From the NCBI RefSeq assembly GCF_018128065.1, contig NZ_CP072360.1:500501-564500 (forward strand): a DNA stretch of 64,000 nt, in the 5' to 3' direction. The stretch is from Prevotella melaninogenica. GTDB taxonomy: Bacteria > Bacteroidota > Bacteroidia > Bacteroidales > Bacteroidaceae. Positions within the stretch are counted from its first letter, which is position 1. The number at the start of each line of letters is the position of its first letter. The position numbers and the translations under genes are program-made. Under the pieces are notes generated by a model, which saw only the letters and a list, made by a program, of their open reading frames with translations, did not search any database and was not told the origin of the DNA. Below are positions 17,262 to 26,016 of this stretch, in pieces.

Positions 17262-18422
17262 ATGTCGAAAACCAATAAACTCACACTACTGCCCGTAATG
17301 CTTTGCTTTTTTGCAATGGGCTTTGTTGACTTAGTGGGTATTGCCTCCAACTACGTAAAGAACGACTTGCAGCTGTCGGATTCTACAGCCAATGTCTTTC
17401 CATCCCTTGTTTTCTTCTGGTTTCTTATCTTCTCCGTACCAACAGGTATGTTGATGAATAAGATAGGACGTAAGAAGACGGTACTTATAAGTCTTGTCGT
17501 CACCTTATTCTCTCTTCTCTTGCCAATTTTCGGCGAGTCATACGGCTTAATGCTCGTATCGTTTTCATTGCTTGGAATAGGCAATGCATTGATGCAAACA
17601 TCGTTGAATCCGCTGGTTTCAACGGTTATGAAAGGTGGTAACTTGGCTTCAACACTTACCTTTGGACAGTTTGTTAAGGCTATCGCTTCATTTATGGCAC
17701 CTTACTTTGCTATATGGGGAGCGCAGGCAAGTATTCCTGCCTTTGGTCTCGGATGGCGCATTCTCTTCCCAATTTATTTGATTATTGGTACCCTTGCAAC
17801 CCTTCTGCTCTTCTCAACACCTATTGAAGAAGAACCAATCGAGGGCAAGGCAAGCTCTTTCGGAGAGTGTCTTAGCCTGTTGGGTAAACCTATTGTTTTG
17901 CTCAGCTTCTTAGGTATTATGTGCCACGTAGGTATTGATGTAGGAACAAACACCACGGCGCCAAAGATACTGATGGAGCGTTTAGGTATGTCATTGAATG
18001 ATGCAGCCTTTGCAACTTCTCTCTACTTTATCTTCCGTACCATCGGATGTCTGACTGGCTCTTTCTTCCTTCGTGTAATGAATAACAAGCTATTCTTTAT
18101 TATTTCGGTTACGATGATGGCGCTTTCAATGTGTGGAATGGCTGTAGGAACGTCAAAGACCGTACTTTTTGTAGCGATTGCTCTTGTAGGTTATGGTAAC
18201 AGCAACGTTTTCTCAATGGTCTTTGCACGTGCTTTACAGAGTGTTCCCGACAAGCAGAACGAGGTGAGCGGACTGATGATTATGGGACTTTTCGGTGGTA
18301 CAATCTTCCCACTCTTGATGGGTTTTGCCAGCGATGGATTCGGTCAGGTGGGTGCTGTTGTCGTAATGGCAGTGGGCGTACTCTACCTCTTTTCTTATAT
18401 TCCAAAGATGAATAATAAATAA
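17262..18422 (+). CDS. MFS sugar permease (FucP/GlcP-like, likely fructose)
   Basis: The 386-residue protein has twelve predicted membrane helices and the MFS loop motif NKIGRKK after helix 2. Length and wording (LPVMLCFFAMGFVDLVGIAS at the N-terminus) fit the fucose/glucose-galactose permease branch that Bacteroidetes use for monosaccharide-proton symport across the inner membrane. It is followed after 7 bp by fructokinase and preceded by GH32, so fructose import is the likely job. The shared CGTTCA...TGAACG site suggests control by the hybrid sensor. Confidence 0.88.
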   Translation: MSKTNKLTLLPVMLCFFAMGFVDLVGIASNYVKNDLQLSDSTANVFPSLVFFWFLIFSVPTGMLMNKIGRKKTVLISLVVTLFSLLLPIFGESYGLMLVSFSLLGIGNALMQTSLNPLVSTVMKGGNLASTLTFGQFVKAIASFMAPYFAIWGAQASIPAFGLGWRILFPIYLIIGTLATLLLFSTPIEEEPIEGKASSFGECLSLLGKPIVLLSFLGIMCHVGIDVGTNTTAPKILMERLGMSLNDAAFATSLYFIFRTIGCLTGSFFLRVMNNKLFFIISVTMMALSMCGMAVGTSKTVLFVAIALVGYGNSNVFSMVFARALQSVPDKQNEVSGLMIMGLFGGTIFPLLMGFASDGFGQVGAVVVMAVGVLYLFSYIPKMNNK

Positions 18423-18429
18423 TACAGAT

Positions 18430-19311
18430 ATGAAACAGTTAATCGTTGGCCTCGGAGAGGCATTGTGGGATTGTCTTCCTGAAGGTAGAAAGTTGGGTGG
18501 TGCACCTGCAAACTTTGCTTATCATACAGGACAGTTTGGACATGACTCGTTGGCTATTAGTGCTGTCGGAAATGATGCCTTGCGTAAGGAAACACTCGAT
18601 GAATTCGATAAAAAAGGCGTAAAATACTTGATGCCGGAGGTGGATTATCAGACAGGAACGGTGCAGGTGGAACTCGACAGTGAAGGTATACCTACTTATG
18701 ACATCAAAGAGGGTGTAGCTTGGGATAACATACCGTTTACTCCTGAGATTGAAGAAGCAGCCAAGAACTGTCGTGCGGTATGCTTTGGTTCACTCGCACA
18801 GCGTAGTAGTGTAAGCCGCCAGACAATACAGAAATTCCTCGAAACAACGCCAAAGGATTGTCTCAAGATATTTGATATCAATCTTCGTCAGAACTTCTAT
18901 ACAAAGGAGGTTATCACCACGTCGCTCCAGCATGCCAATATCCTCAAGATTAATGATGAGGAACTTGTTACTATCGGTCGTCTTTTCGGTTATCCGGGTC
19001 TTGATATCGAGAATAAGTGTTGGTTGCTTTTAGGAAAGTACAATCTTGATATGCTTGTGCTGACTTGTGGTGTCAACGGTTCGTATGTCTTTGCGCCAAA
19101 CCTCAAGTCGTTCCAAGAAACACCATCGGTTGAGGTTGCTGATACCGTTGGTGCAGGTGATTCCTTTACGGGTGCTTTCACTTCTGCCATCCTTGCGGGT
19201 ATGCCTCTTCCAGATGCTCATAAGTTAGCAGTGGATGTTAGTGCGTATGTCTGCACGCAGAATGGTGCTATGCCAAAGCTTCCAAAGAAACTACTGGATA
19301 GAATTAAGTAA
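18430..19311 (+). CDS. Fructokinase, PfkB family
   Basis: The 293-residue ribokinase-fold sugar kinase has the PfkB N-terminal substrate motif GGAPANFAYHTGQFG (about 21-35) and the C-terminal signature DTVGAGDSFTGAF with the catalytic Asp in GAGD (about 238-241). It would phosphorylate imported fructose at O-6 in the cytoplasm so that it enters glycolysis. It is coupled to the permease gene (7-bp gap). Other PfkB sugars are possible, but the GH32/hybrid-sensor context makes fructose much the best guess. No clear terminator follows. Confidence 0.9.
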   Translation: MKQLIVGLGEALWDCLPEGRKLGGAPANFAYHTGQFGHDSLAISAVGNDALRKETLDEFDKKGVKYLMPEVDYQTGTVQVELDSEGIPTYDIKEGVAWDNIPFTPEIEEAAKNCRAVCFGSLAQRSSVSRQTIQKFLETTPKDCLKIFDINLRQNFYTKEVITTSLQHANILKINDEELVTIGRLFGYPGLDIENKCWLLLGKYNLDMLVLTCGVNGSYVFAPNLKSFQETPSVEVADTVGAGDSFTGAFTSAILAGMPLPDAHKLAVDVSAYVCTQNGAMPKLPKKLLDRIK

Positions 19312-19531
19312 GCTGTGCCTTATCTCTAAACCCTATGCTGTTTTAGGGGTGGGGCAATAAACTTATATTATAATTTTCTCAATAGGTTTTAGGAATAAAG
19401 ATTTCAGGATGATTTTTAGCTTGAATTAATTGTAGAAAGTTTCTCTTTCTTCGATTAATTCAGGCTTTTTTGTGTTTTTTCCGTTGTGTTGTTACCCTCA
19501 TAGGATGTACTCCTCTTGCCTCCTTGACCGC

Positions 19532-19571
19532 CTCCTTTCGAATTATTTTCATGAAAATAATTCGAAAGGAG
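19532..19571. repeat. Single-unit TTTTCATGAAAA element inside a perfect 40-bp palindrome
   Basis: The 40 bp are perfectly self-complementary, centred at 19551/19552. The inner 26 bp (19539-19564), from CGAATTATTTTC to GAAAATAATTCG, are the one-unit form of the 92-bp arrays at 33005 and 44869. It lies in the 372-bp gap between the convergent fructokinase and small-peptide genes and may also act as a two-way terminator. I see nothing else in 19312-19683. Confidence 0.9.
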
Positions 19572-19683
19572 TGTCAGGTTGTAGCTGTTTTTGTTGGAAA
19601 TATATAATAAAAAATGGGATAGTATCAGCATGAAGCAGATGCAATCCCATTTGATAAGTTAATCAACAGTAAAGAAGCTGGTT

Positions 19684-19902
19684 TTAATCTTCCCAGATAT
19701 TAGTTGTGTGTTGCTCGGTGAAAGGGTTTTCCTTACTTCCTGCAATGCCGGGACCACCTGTATCAATATCTTCTTGATTCTTTTCATTTGGACTACCTGC
19801 ACCTCCAATACTTGCTGAGTCATTTGTTTTGCTGTTACATATAAACTTCTCAGTAATAACGGCATGAATATCCGTCATTGGCTTTATATATTTTGTTTTC
19901 AT
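19684..19902 (-). CDS. Small Gly-rich peptide gene, unknown function
   Basis: A 72-residue peptide starts MKTKYIKPMTDIHAV, has a single Cys in FICNSKTND, then SIGGAGSPNEKNQED and GGPGIAGSKEN, and ends TTNIWED. Short genes starting MKK-YIKP with a Gly-rich tail recur in Prevotella and Bacteroides, usually annotated as hypothetical. The layout (conserved leader, then variable Gly/Ser/Asn core) recalls peptide precursors, but no modification enzyme is adjacent. The stop of the LRR gene lies 16 bp upstream on the same strand, so the two are probably one transcript. An ATG 14 codons upstream is possible but overlaps the LRR gene and lacks the conserved start. Confidence 0.6.
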   Translation of the reverse strand: MKTKYIKPMTDIHAVITEKFICNSKTNDSASIGGAGSPNEKNQEDIDTGGPGIAGSKENPFTEQHTTNIWED

Positions 19903-19918
19903 TATGACTTTTCTTTGT

Positions 19919-21883
19919 TTAACGAACGATGTACTTCTTTCCATTAACGATGTAAACTCCCTGTGGCAATGCTTTCAGATTAATTGTGCCCTGCTGTACG
20001 AGCTGTCCCGTAATGGTATAGACCTTTCCCTGCTGCATGTCGCGTACAGCTGGCATAACAGGAAGCGTGTCAATAGCAGTCGTCTGCCCGTCAATGCTTT
20101 CTAAATAATAGCTGACTGATGGCTTCGCATTCGCACCATTGTCCTTATTCATCAGGATGCAAGCTGTGTAAGGAGTCCATGTTCCGCTGTTAGATGCTAT
20201 CCACTTGTAAAAACCATTCTTATAGGTGCTCTCATTATCGTCTGAATAGTAATAATAAGAATACTGCTGCAGGTGCTTGTTCTTGTCATAATTACCAATA
20301 AAAGTATAGGTGACGCCATCAGCAGTATTTACAACCTTTTGAGCATCCAAGCTTTCCTTTTTCTCTTCTTGTTTCTTGATACCCACGATGGTTGTTTTCA
20401 CACCCGTCTGCGTTCCCTTGTGCAGGGAAGGGTGAATCATGTAAGGATGGTGAGCCTTTGTCTCTGTTACAGGGTTCTTAAACTTCAGTGTGATAATCTT
20501 GTCACGATTAGACTTTGTGACAATGTCTACATCAGAGAACTCTACCACTTCAACTTTTGAACCGTATGCACTCTTGAGTTGCTGGGCTGTCATGTCAAAC
20601 GGCAGACACATTGTGTACCACTTGCCGTCTACACGTTTGTCGTCATCCCATGTGTCATCTTTTTTGTTCTCACCAACCAAGGCGAAGTTCTTCCAGCCTG
20701 CATAGTCACCATGTTGTACAGTGTATTTTCCAACTTCCTTAGTAGGCCAAATTTCACCATTCTCTGCCAGCATACTGTTAGTTGAACCGCCAAGAGTGCG
20801 TGAATGCTCGTTTACATAGTCGTTTTTAGCTTCTTTGGGGTAATGCAGCATTGCCAGGGGTGTGTTGGAACCATCCGCTTTTTTGTAAAACTCTCGTTTC
20901 AAAGGAGTGGTGTTACTTTGATTCGTGTAACTGAATGATGCGGAGGCTTGCTCATAAAAAGCCTGATTTTCCGCCTTTGTATTTTTACCTAACACATAGA
21001 CATCTGTAAGTGCTTTGTTGTTTTGGAAAGCGTGTGCCTCAATTTTCTCGACACTTGCAGGAATTGTAATTGTCTTCAGTTTCTCGCACACGAAAGCATT
21101 TTTCTCAATTACCTTCAGCGTGTTAGGCAGGTGGATAGCTTCAATTGCTGCGCCAGAGAATGCACCATCACGGATATATTCAACTCCTTCTGGCAACACA
21201 ATATCCTTTAAGGCTGAACAGCCAGTGAAAGCCTGGGTACCAATTTCTTTCCAACCATAGCCAAAGTCAACAGATGTGAGATCTGTACAACCTGCAAATG
21301 CTTGTTGCTCTATTTTGCTGTTGCCATTAGGGTTAACTTCACCAAGTTTAATAGTCTTTAGGGATTGTGGAAACGCCTGAACGCCTACATCTACGCTGCG
21401 TTCTGCATTGTCAGGAATGATTACATTTTCTATTTTGCATGAACCATAATTAAGGCAAGCTTGTGGTATCTCTTTAGTTGTACGAGGGAAGGTGATAGTC
21501 TTCAGCTTGTCCATATACTTTAGATTGATCAGTTTGCTGTCATTCGTTAAGTTTGCGAACTCAAGATCGAGTGTGTTTAAGTTGGGGAAGTTGTTTTCAA
21601 TCTCGGCCATACCACAAATACGCTCTAAGTCCTCATTGCTCATAGTTACTCCAGTTTTGGTTACAACTTTCAGCTTCGTGGTAGTCAGATAATCTTTTAT
21701 TAGATCTGATGGCGTGTACTTGGCATATTCTCCTGATACTGGTGTGAACTCATTGTTAATGTCGCCAGATGCTTCGAGCGTGAAGACCACCGTCCCGTCA
21801 GTTTCTTGGGTTACAGTTAGCTTTGCCCATGTTGCCTGCAATGTAATGATTGACAGAGCCAACATTAAGATTAATCTTTTCAT
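19919..21883 (-). CDS. BspA-like leucine-rich-repeat surface protein with T9SS-type C-terminus
   Basis: The 654-residue protein has a signal peptide (MKRLILMLALSIITLQATWA), then from about residue 95 to 310 BspA/LRR_5-type repeats: LKTITFPRTTKEIPQACL, LTSVDFGYGWKEIGTQAF, LKTITIPASVEKIEAHAF. A beta-rich middle region follows. The end (GKVYTITGQLVQQG, then LPQGVYIVNGKKYIVR) matches the type A C-terminal sorting signal of type IX cargo. It is therefore likely exported by T9SS and cleaved by PorU, whose gene starts this window. BspA-like proteins bind host matrix and other bacteria; a role in adhesion is inferred. Its promoter box is at 22037-22044. Confidence 0.85.
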   Translation of the reverse strand: MKRLILMLALSIITLQATWAKLTVTQETDGTVVFTLEASGDINNEFTPVSGEYAKYTPSDLIKDYLTTTKLKVVTKTGVTMSNEDLERICGMAEIENNFPNLNTLDLEFANLTNDSKLINLKYMDKLKTITFPRTTKEIPQACLNYGSCKIENVIIPDNAERSVDVGVQAFPQSLKTIKLGEVNPNGNSKIEQQAFAGCTDLTSVDFGYGWKEIGTQAFTGCSALKDIVLPEGVEYIRDGAFSGAAIEAIHLPNTLKVIEKNAFVCEKLKTITIPASVEKIEAHAFQNNKALTDVYVLGKNTKAENQAFYEQASASFSYTNQSNTTPLKREFYKKADGSNTPLAMLHYPKEAKNDYVNEHSRTLGGSTNSMLAENGEIWPTKEVGKYTVQHGDYAGWKNFALVGENKKDDTWDDDKRVDGKWYTMCLPFDMTAQQLKSAYGSKVEVVEFSDVDIVTKSNRDKIITLKFKNPVTETKAHHPYMIHPSLHKGTQTGVKTTIVGIKKQEEKKESLDAQKVVNTADGVTYTFIGNYDKNKHLQQYSYYYYSDDNESTYKNGFYKWIASNSGTWTPYTACILMNKDNGANAKPSVSYYLESIDGQTTAIDTLPVMPAVRDMQQGKVYTITGQLVQQGTINLKALPQGVYIVNGKKYIVR

Positions 21884-22036
21884 TTCTTTTTGTCTGTTTT
21901 TTTATATTTATAAGTAATTTAGATCCAATAAATTATTCCGCAAGTTTCGGCATGAAACTGCAGATTGTTGTTGTTTGATTGAATGTTTGCTGCGAATAGT
22001 CGCTTGAAATAAATTTGTAATATGTTCAATTTTCTG

Positions 22037-22044
22037 CAAAAGTA
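22037..22044 (-). promoter_or_regulatory. -7 box TACTTTTG for the LRR gene
   Basis: The minus strand reads TACTTTTGC; leader about 150 nt. Confidence 0.65.
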
Positions 22045-22201
22045 TAATTATTGTTTAACACTTCGAGTTTTACCCCCCCCATATTTAATATAACTTAATA
22101 TAAATTGACTTTAATTTTAATAAAAGTGATAAAAGGTAACAATAAGTCTTTTGAAAAGCCAACAAGAGGCACATTCTGATTTGCGTTTTCATTTTTTTAT
22201 G

Positions 22202-22209
22202 TAAGTTTG
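22202..22209 (+). promoter_or_regulatory. -7 box TAAGTTTG for the sulfatase pair
   Basis: TAAGTTTGC matches TAnnTTTG; leader about 70 nt. Confidence 0.65.
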
Positions 22210-22285
22210 CAGACCCGTAGACATTACTACACGATGAAATCGGGAAAGACAAACACCAAGAACCTAAAGTATAACATATCATTAT

Positions 22286-23827
22286 ATGAAACCAAACCTA
22301 ACAAAGACACTCCTGCCCATAGCAGCATTGGCATGTGGTCAAACTCAGGCAGTGGCACAGAAAAACCAGCAACGTCCTAACATCATCTACATTATGTGCG
22401 ATGATATGGGCTATGGCGACCTTGGTTGCTATGGACAGCAGTATATTCTTACACCGAATATTGACCGTATGGCAAAGGAGGGTATGCGTTTTACACAAGC
22501 TTATGCGGGTGCACCAGTGAGTGCTCCATCGCGTGCCTGCTTTATGACAGGACAACATTCTGGACATACGGAAGTACGAGGAAACAAGGAATATTGGGCA
22601 CCAAGTAAGCCTATCTATTATGGGAAAAACCGCGATTTCAGCGTTGTTGGTCAGCATCCATACGACTCAGAGCATGTTATCCTACCTGAAATCATGAAAG
22701 ACAATGGCTACCGTACGGGTATGTTCGGTAAGTGGGCTGGTGGTTATGAAGGCTCTAAGTCAACGCCTGATAATCGTGGGGTGGATGAGTTTTATGGTTA
22801 TATCTGTCAGTTCCAAGCACATCTTTATTATCCAAACTTCCTCAATGAATACAACAGGGAGCGTGGAGACAGTGCGGTTAAACGTGTAGTAATGCAGAAT
22901 AATATTGATTATCCGATGTTTGGAGAGCAGTATGCACAGCGCAAAGACTATTCCGCCGATCTCATCCATCAGCGTGCTATGAACTGGTTGAAGCGACAAA
23001 GCAAGGACAAACCGTTCTTTGGAGTATTCACTTATACGCTTCCTCATGCAGAACTTGCACAGCCTAACGACTCGCTTTTAGCTTTCTACAAGAAGAAGTT
23101 CTTTGAAGATAAGACATGGGGAGGGCAGGAAGGCTCACGTTACAACGCTGTTGTGCATACACACGCACAGTTTGCTGCAATGATAACTCGCCTTGATGCT
23201 TATGTCGGAGAAATCCTCCGTGCGCTGGATGAGCAGGGACTTGCTGAGAACACGCTCGTTATCTTTACCAGTGATAATGGTCCTCATGAGGAGGGTGGAG
23301 CAGACCCTGCCTTCTTCAACCGTGATGGTAAGCTACGAGGACTTAAACGCCAGTGCTATGAAGGAGGTATTCGTATTCCGTTTATTGCTCGATGGAAGGG
23401 ACGTATTAAGGAGGATGTGACCAGCGATTTGCCATTTGCTTTCTACGACTTGATGCCAACCTTCTGTGACGTGGCAGGTATTCGCAACTTTCCAAAACGC
23501 TATGTCAATAAGAAAAAGACTGTCGATTACTTCGATGGAATCTCTATTTTCCCAACCTTGATGAGCGATGAAAAGGCACAAAAGAAGCATCCGCACCTTT
23601 ACTGGGAGTTTGCTGAAACCAACCAGATTGCCGTGCGTATGGGTGATTGGAAACTGATTGTTATCCGTGGTGTACCGCATCTTTATAATCTTGCAACAGA
23701 CTTGCACGAAGATAAGGACATTGCAAAAGAGCACCCAGAGATAGTTGATCAGATGGTAAAGATTATTTATCAAGAGCATGTTGACAATCCTCTGTTCCCG
23801 ATCACAATGCCGAAAGGAAGGGAGTAA
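22286..23827 (+). CDS. Ser-type sulfatase (arylsulfatase A-like, S1 family)
   Basis: The 513-residue enzyme has a signal peptide (ending near AVAQ) and the alkaline-phosphatase-fold sulfatase core. The N-terminal metal site NIIYIMCDDMGYGDLGCYG is present, and the activation motif is S79-APSR followed by ACFMTGQ. The residue converted to formylglycine is therefore Ser and not Cys, which requires the anaerobic radical-SAM maturase (a candidate is at 39916). The second metal/sulfate site reads FTSDNGPHEEGG. It should hydrolyse sulfate esters on host glycans such as mucin or glycosaminoglycans; the exact linkage is not readable. It is followed after 30 bp by a second sulfatase on the same strand. 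Confidence 0.92.
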   Translation: MKPNLTKTLLPIAALACGQTQAVAQKNQQRPNIIYIMCDDMGYGDLGCYGQQYILTPNIDRMAKEGMRFTQAYAGAPVSAPSRACFMTGQHSGHTEVRGNKEYWAPSKPIYYGKNRDFSVVGQHPYDSEHVILPEIMKDNGYRTGMFGKWAGGYEGSKSTPDNRGVDEFYGYICQFQAHLYYPNFLNEYNRERGDSAVKRVVMQNNIDYPMFGEQYAQRKDYSADLIHQRAMNWLKRQSKDKPFFGVFTYTLPHAELAQPNDSLLAFYKKKFFEDKTWGGQEGSRYNAVVHTHAQFAAMITRLDAYVGEILRALDEQGLAENTLVIFTSDNGPHEEGGADPAFFNRDGKLRGLKRQCYEGGIRIPFIARWKGRIKEDVTSDLPFAFYDLMPTFCDVAGIRNFPKRYVNKKKTVDYFDGISIFPTLMSDEKAQKKHPHLYWEFAETNQIAVRMGDWKLIVIRGVPHLYNLATDLHEDKDIAKEHPEIVDQMVKIIYQEHVDNPLFPITMPKGRE

Positions 23828-23857
23828 TAAGACACAAACATCTAAAAACCATTCTAT

Positions 23858-25537
23858 ATGAATCAGAACATTGCAAAAGCTATCTTGCCATTGGCAGCAC
23901 TGTCGTGTGCTCAAGGTAAGATGCTTGCACAGGACGCGGCACGTCCTAACATCCTTTACATTATGTGTGACGACCATGCTATGCAGGCAATTAGTGCATA
24001 CGGTAGTCCTATCTCGAAGTTAGCTCCTACACCAAACATCGATCGTTTGGCACAGCGTGGAATGCTTTTCCGCAACTGTTTCGTGGAGAACTCATTGTCA
24101 ACGCCAAGTCGTGCCTGCTTGATGACAGGACTTTATAGCCATCAGAACGGGCAAAGACAGTTGGCGGAAGGTATTGATACGACAAAGACTTTTGTCCCAG
24201 AGCTGATGCAGAAGGCGGGCTATGAGACTGGTATCGTGGGTAAATGGCACATGATGTGTCGCCCGAAGGGCTTCAATTACTATTATATCCTCGATGGTCA
24301 GGGAAAGTACTATAATCCAAATTTCTGCACAACAGGCAACTACGGCAAGTATAAACAGGAGATGGGGTATGCAACAACACTGACCACACAGCATGCGATA
24401 GAGTTTCTTGACCATCGACAGAAGGATAAGCCTTTCTGCTTGTATGTGCATCATAAGGCACCACATCGCAACTGGTTTGCTGAACCAAAGCATATTGGAA
24501 TGTATGATGGGGTAGAGTTCCCATTGCCAAAAACCTTCTGGGATAACTATGAGAACCGTGGTTCGGCTGCCAGAACACAGAAGATGAATATTGAAAAGGA
24601 TATGGAGTTAATCTTAGACTTCAAAATCCCTGAACTCCTCGATACGTCAGATGTAGAGAGTATGTCGTCTTATTCTGGTTTGATGGGTGAACTTGGACGT
24701 ATGACACCAGCACAAAGAATGGCATGGGATAAGTATTATATGCCAAGAAACCGCCGTTTCATCGAGGCTAAGCTGTCTGGTAAGGAGCTTGCAGTATGGA
24801 AGTATCAGAATTATATTCGTGACTATATGTCTGTCATTGCTTCGGTAGATGAGAGCGTAGGACAGCTGCTGGATTATCTTGAAGCACATAACTTAGATAA
24901 GAATACAGTTGTTATCTATACCTCTGATCAGGGCTTCTATATGGGAGAGCACGGGTGGTTTGATAAGCGTTTCATGTACGAGGAGTCTTTCCATACACCA
25001 CTTATCATCAGCTATCCGGGTCATATAAAGGCTGGAAGTGAGAATACGGAAATGGTACAGAACATCGACTTTGCACCAACTTTCCTTGCTTATGCTGGTG
25101 TAGAGCAGCCTAAGGAGATGACTGGTAAGCCTCTGCAGCCATTGTTTGCAGGTGAGAAGCCAAAGAACTGGCGCAAGGATTTGTATTATCACTATTACGA
25201 CTATCCTACCTATCATCTTGTTCGTAAGCACGATGGTGTACGTACTGACCGCTATAAGCTTATCTATTTCTATGGTAAAGGTGGTATGCGTGCTGTGGAG
25301 GAGAATAAGTACCAGAATATTGCAGGTACAAGCGAGAATAACTGCTTGCGTTATCTCTATGCAACAAACTACTTTAATGAGGATCCTGACGTAAGTTACT
25401 ATGAACTTTATGACCTGCAGAATGACCCAGATGAGTTGAATAACATCTACGGCAAGAAAGGTACAGAGAAGGTTACAAAGCAGTTGATGAAACGCCTAAA
25501 CGATTATCGTAAGGAACTGAAAGTAGATGAATATTAA
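23858..25537 (+). CDS. Ser-type sulfatase, second of the pair
   Basis: The 559-residue protein starts with nearly the same export segment as its neighbour (NIAKAILPLAALSCAQGKML against NLTKTLLPIAALACGQTQAV), pointing to duplication of at least the 5' end. The core has NILYIMCDDHAMQAISAYG, the activation motif S81-TPSR, KWHMMCRPKGF, and the distal metal site YTSDQGFYMGEHGWFDKR. That last motif is typical of the iduronate-2-sulfatase-like branch of family S1, so its substrate probably differs from the upstream enzyme. It is co-transcribed with the first sulfatase and ends in a good terminator. Confidence 0.92.
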   Translation: MNQNIAKAILPLAALSCAQGKMLAQDAARPNILYIMCDDHAMQAISAYGSPISKLAPTPNIDRLAQRGMLFRNCFVENSLSTPSRACLMTGLYSHQNGQRQLAEGIDTTKTFVPELMQKAGYETGIVGKWHMMCRPKGFNYYYILDGQGKYYNPNFCTTGNYGKYKQEMGYATTLTTQHAIEFLDHRQKDKPFCLYVHHKAPHRNWFAEPKHIGMYDGVEFPLPKTFWDNYENRGSAARTQKMNIEKDMELILDFKIPELLDTSDVESMSSYSGLMGELGRMTPAQRMAWDKYYMPRNRRFIEAKLSGKELAVWKYQNYIRDYMSVIASVDESVGQLLDYLEAHNLDKNTVVIYTSDQGFYMGEHGWFDKRFMYEESFHTPLIISYPGHIKAGSENTEMVQNIDFAPTFLAYAGVEQPKEMTGKPLQPLFAGEKPKNWRKDLYYHYYDYPTYHLVRKHDGVRTDRYKLIYFYGKGGMRAVEENKYQNIAGTSENNCLRYLYATNYFNEDPDVSYYELYDLQNDPDELNNIYGKKGTEKVTKQLMKRLNDYRKELKVDEY

Positions 25538-25588
25538 TGTTCTGTAAACTCTTATAGTTTCGGAGTTATAGAATATAAAGACCTTATA

Positions 25589-25655
25589 GAGAGTCAAGTC
25601 AATTCTTTCCTTGGAAAAGATAAAGGGATAGAGTGACTTGACTCTCTTTTTTTAT
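25589..25655 (+). terminator. Terminator of the sulfatase operon
   Basis: GAGTCAAGTC (25591-25600) pairs with GACTTGACTC (25635-25644), followed by TCTTTTTTT. Confidence 0.85.
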
Positions 25656-25791
25656 ATATTGATGTTGGAGGAGGTTGTGTATCTACTTTTATTGCCGTGT
25701 CATAGCAATAACGGTATATAAAGTCTGTGAATGCACTCATTCTAATGGTGATTAGCCTTCATTTTAGTCGTAAATTATTGGGAGAGTAATG

Positions 25792-25856
25792 CTCCGCACC
25801 AATGGTGTTGATGCCTAACACGAATTGTGCTAACGCCAAACACCAATGGTGCGGAG
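25792..25856. repeat. 22-bp palindromic array, CACCAATGGTG class, 3 units
   Basis: Cores CACCAATGGTG, CACGAATTGTG and CACCAATGGTG are centred at 25802, 25824 and 25846. Outer ends CTCCG and CGGAG are inverted, so the whole 65-bp element is one dyad. It sits between the convergent sulfatase and esterase genes. Confidence 0.92.
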
Positions 25857-25904
25857 TATGAATACAGCGATTATTTATCACCTTTAGATAAGAAAGGAAA
25901 GACA

Positions 25905-25940
25905 AGAAAAAGGGATACACAGCCTGTGTATCCCTTTGTT
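25905..25940 (-). terminator. Terminator of the esterase gene
   Basis: AAAGGGATACACA and TGTGTATCCCTTT form a 13-bp stem with a 3-nt loop; on the minus strand it continues into TTTTTC. Confidence 0.8.
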
Positions 25941-26016
25941 ATATTGTGTATAATCCATTCAAATTCTAATGAATCGAATTGCGTTTATCTCATTGATGGA
26001 TAAGGTTAGAATAGGT

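Larger units (their letters stand above)
21884..22285. other. Divergent intergenic region with two promoters and a C8 run
   Basis: The 402 bp hold the minus promoter of the LRR gene (22037-22044), the plus promoter of the sulfatases (22202-22209) and a homopolymer of eight C at 22073-22080. The C-run lies just upstream of the LRR promoter, where length changes could affect expression. Confidence 0.6.
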
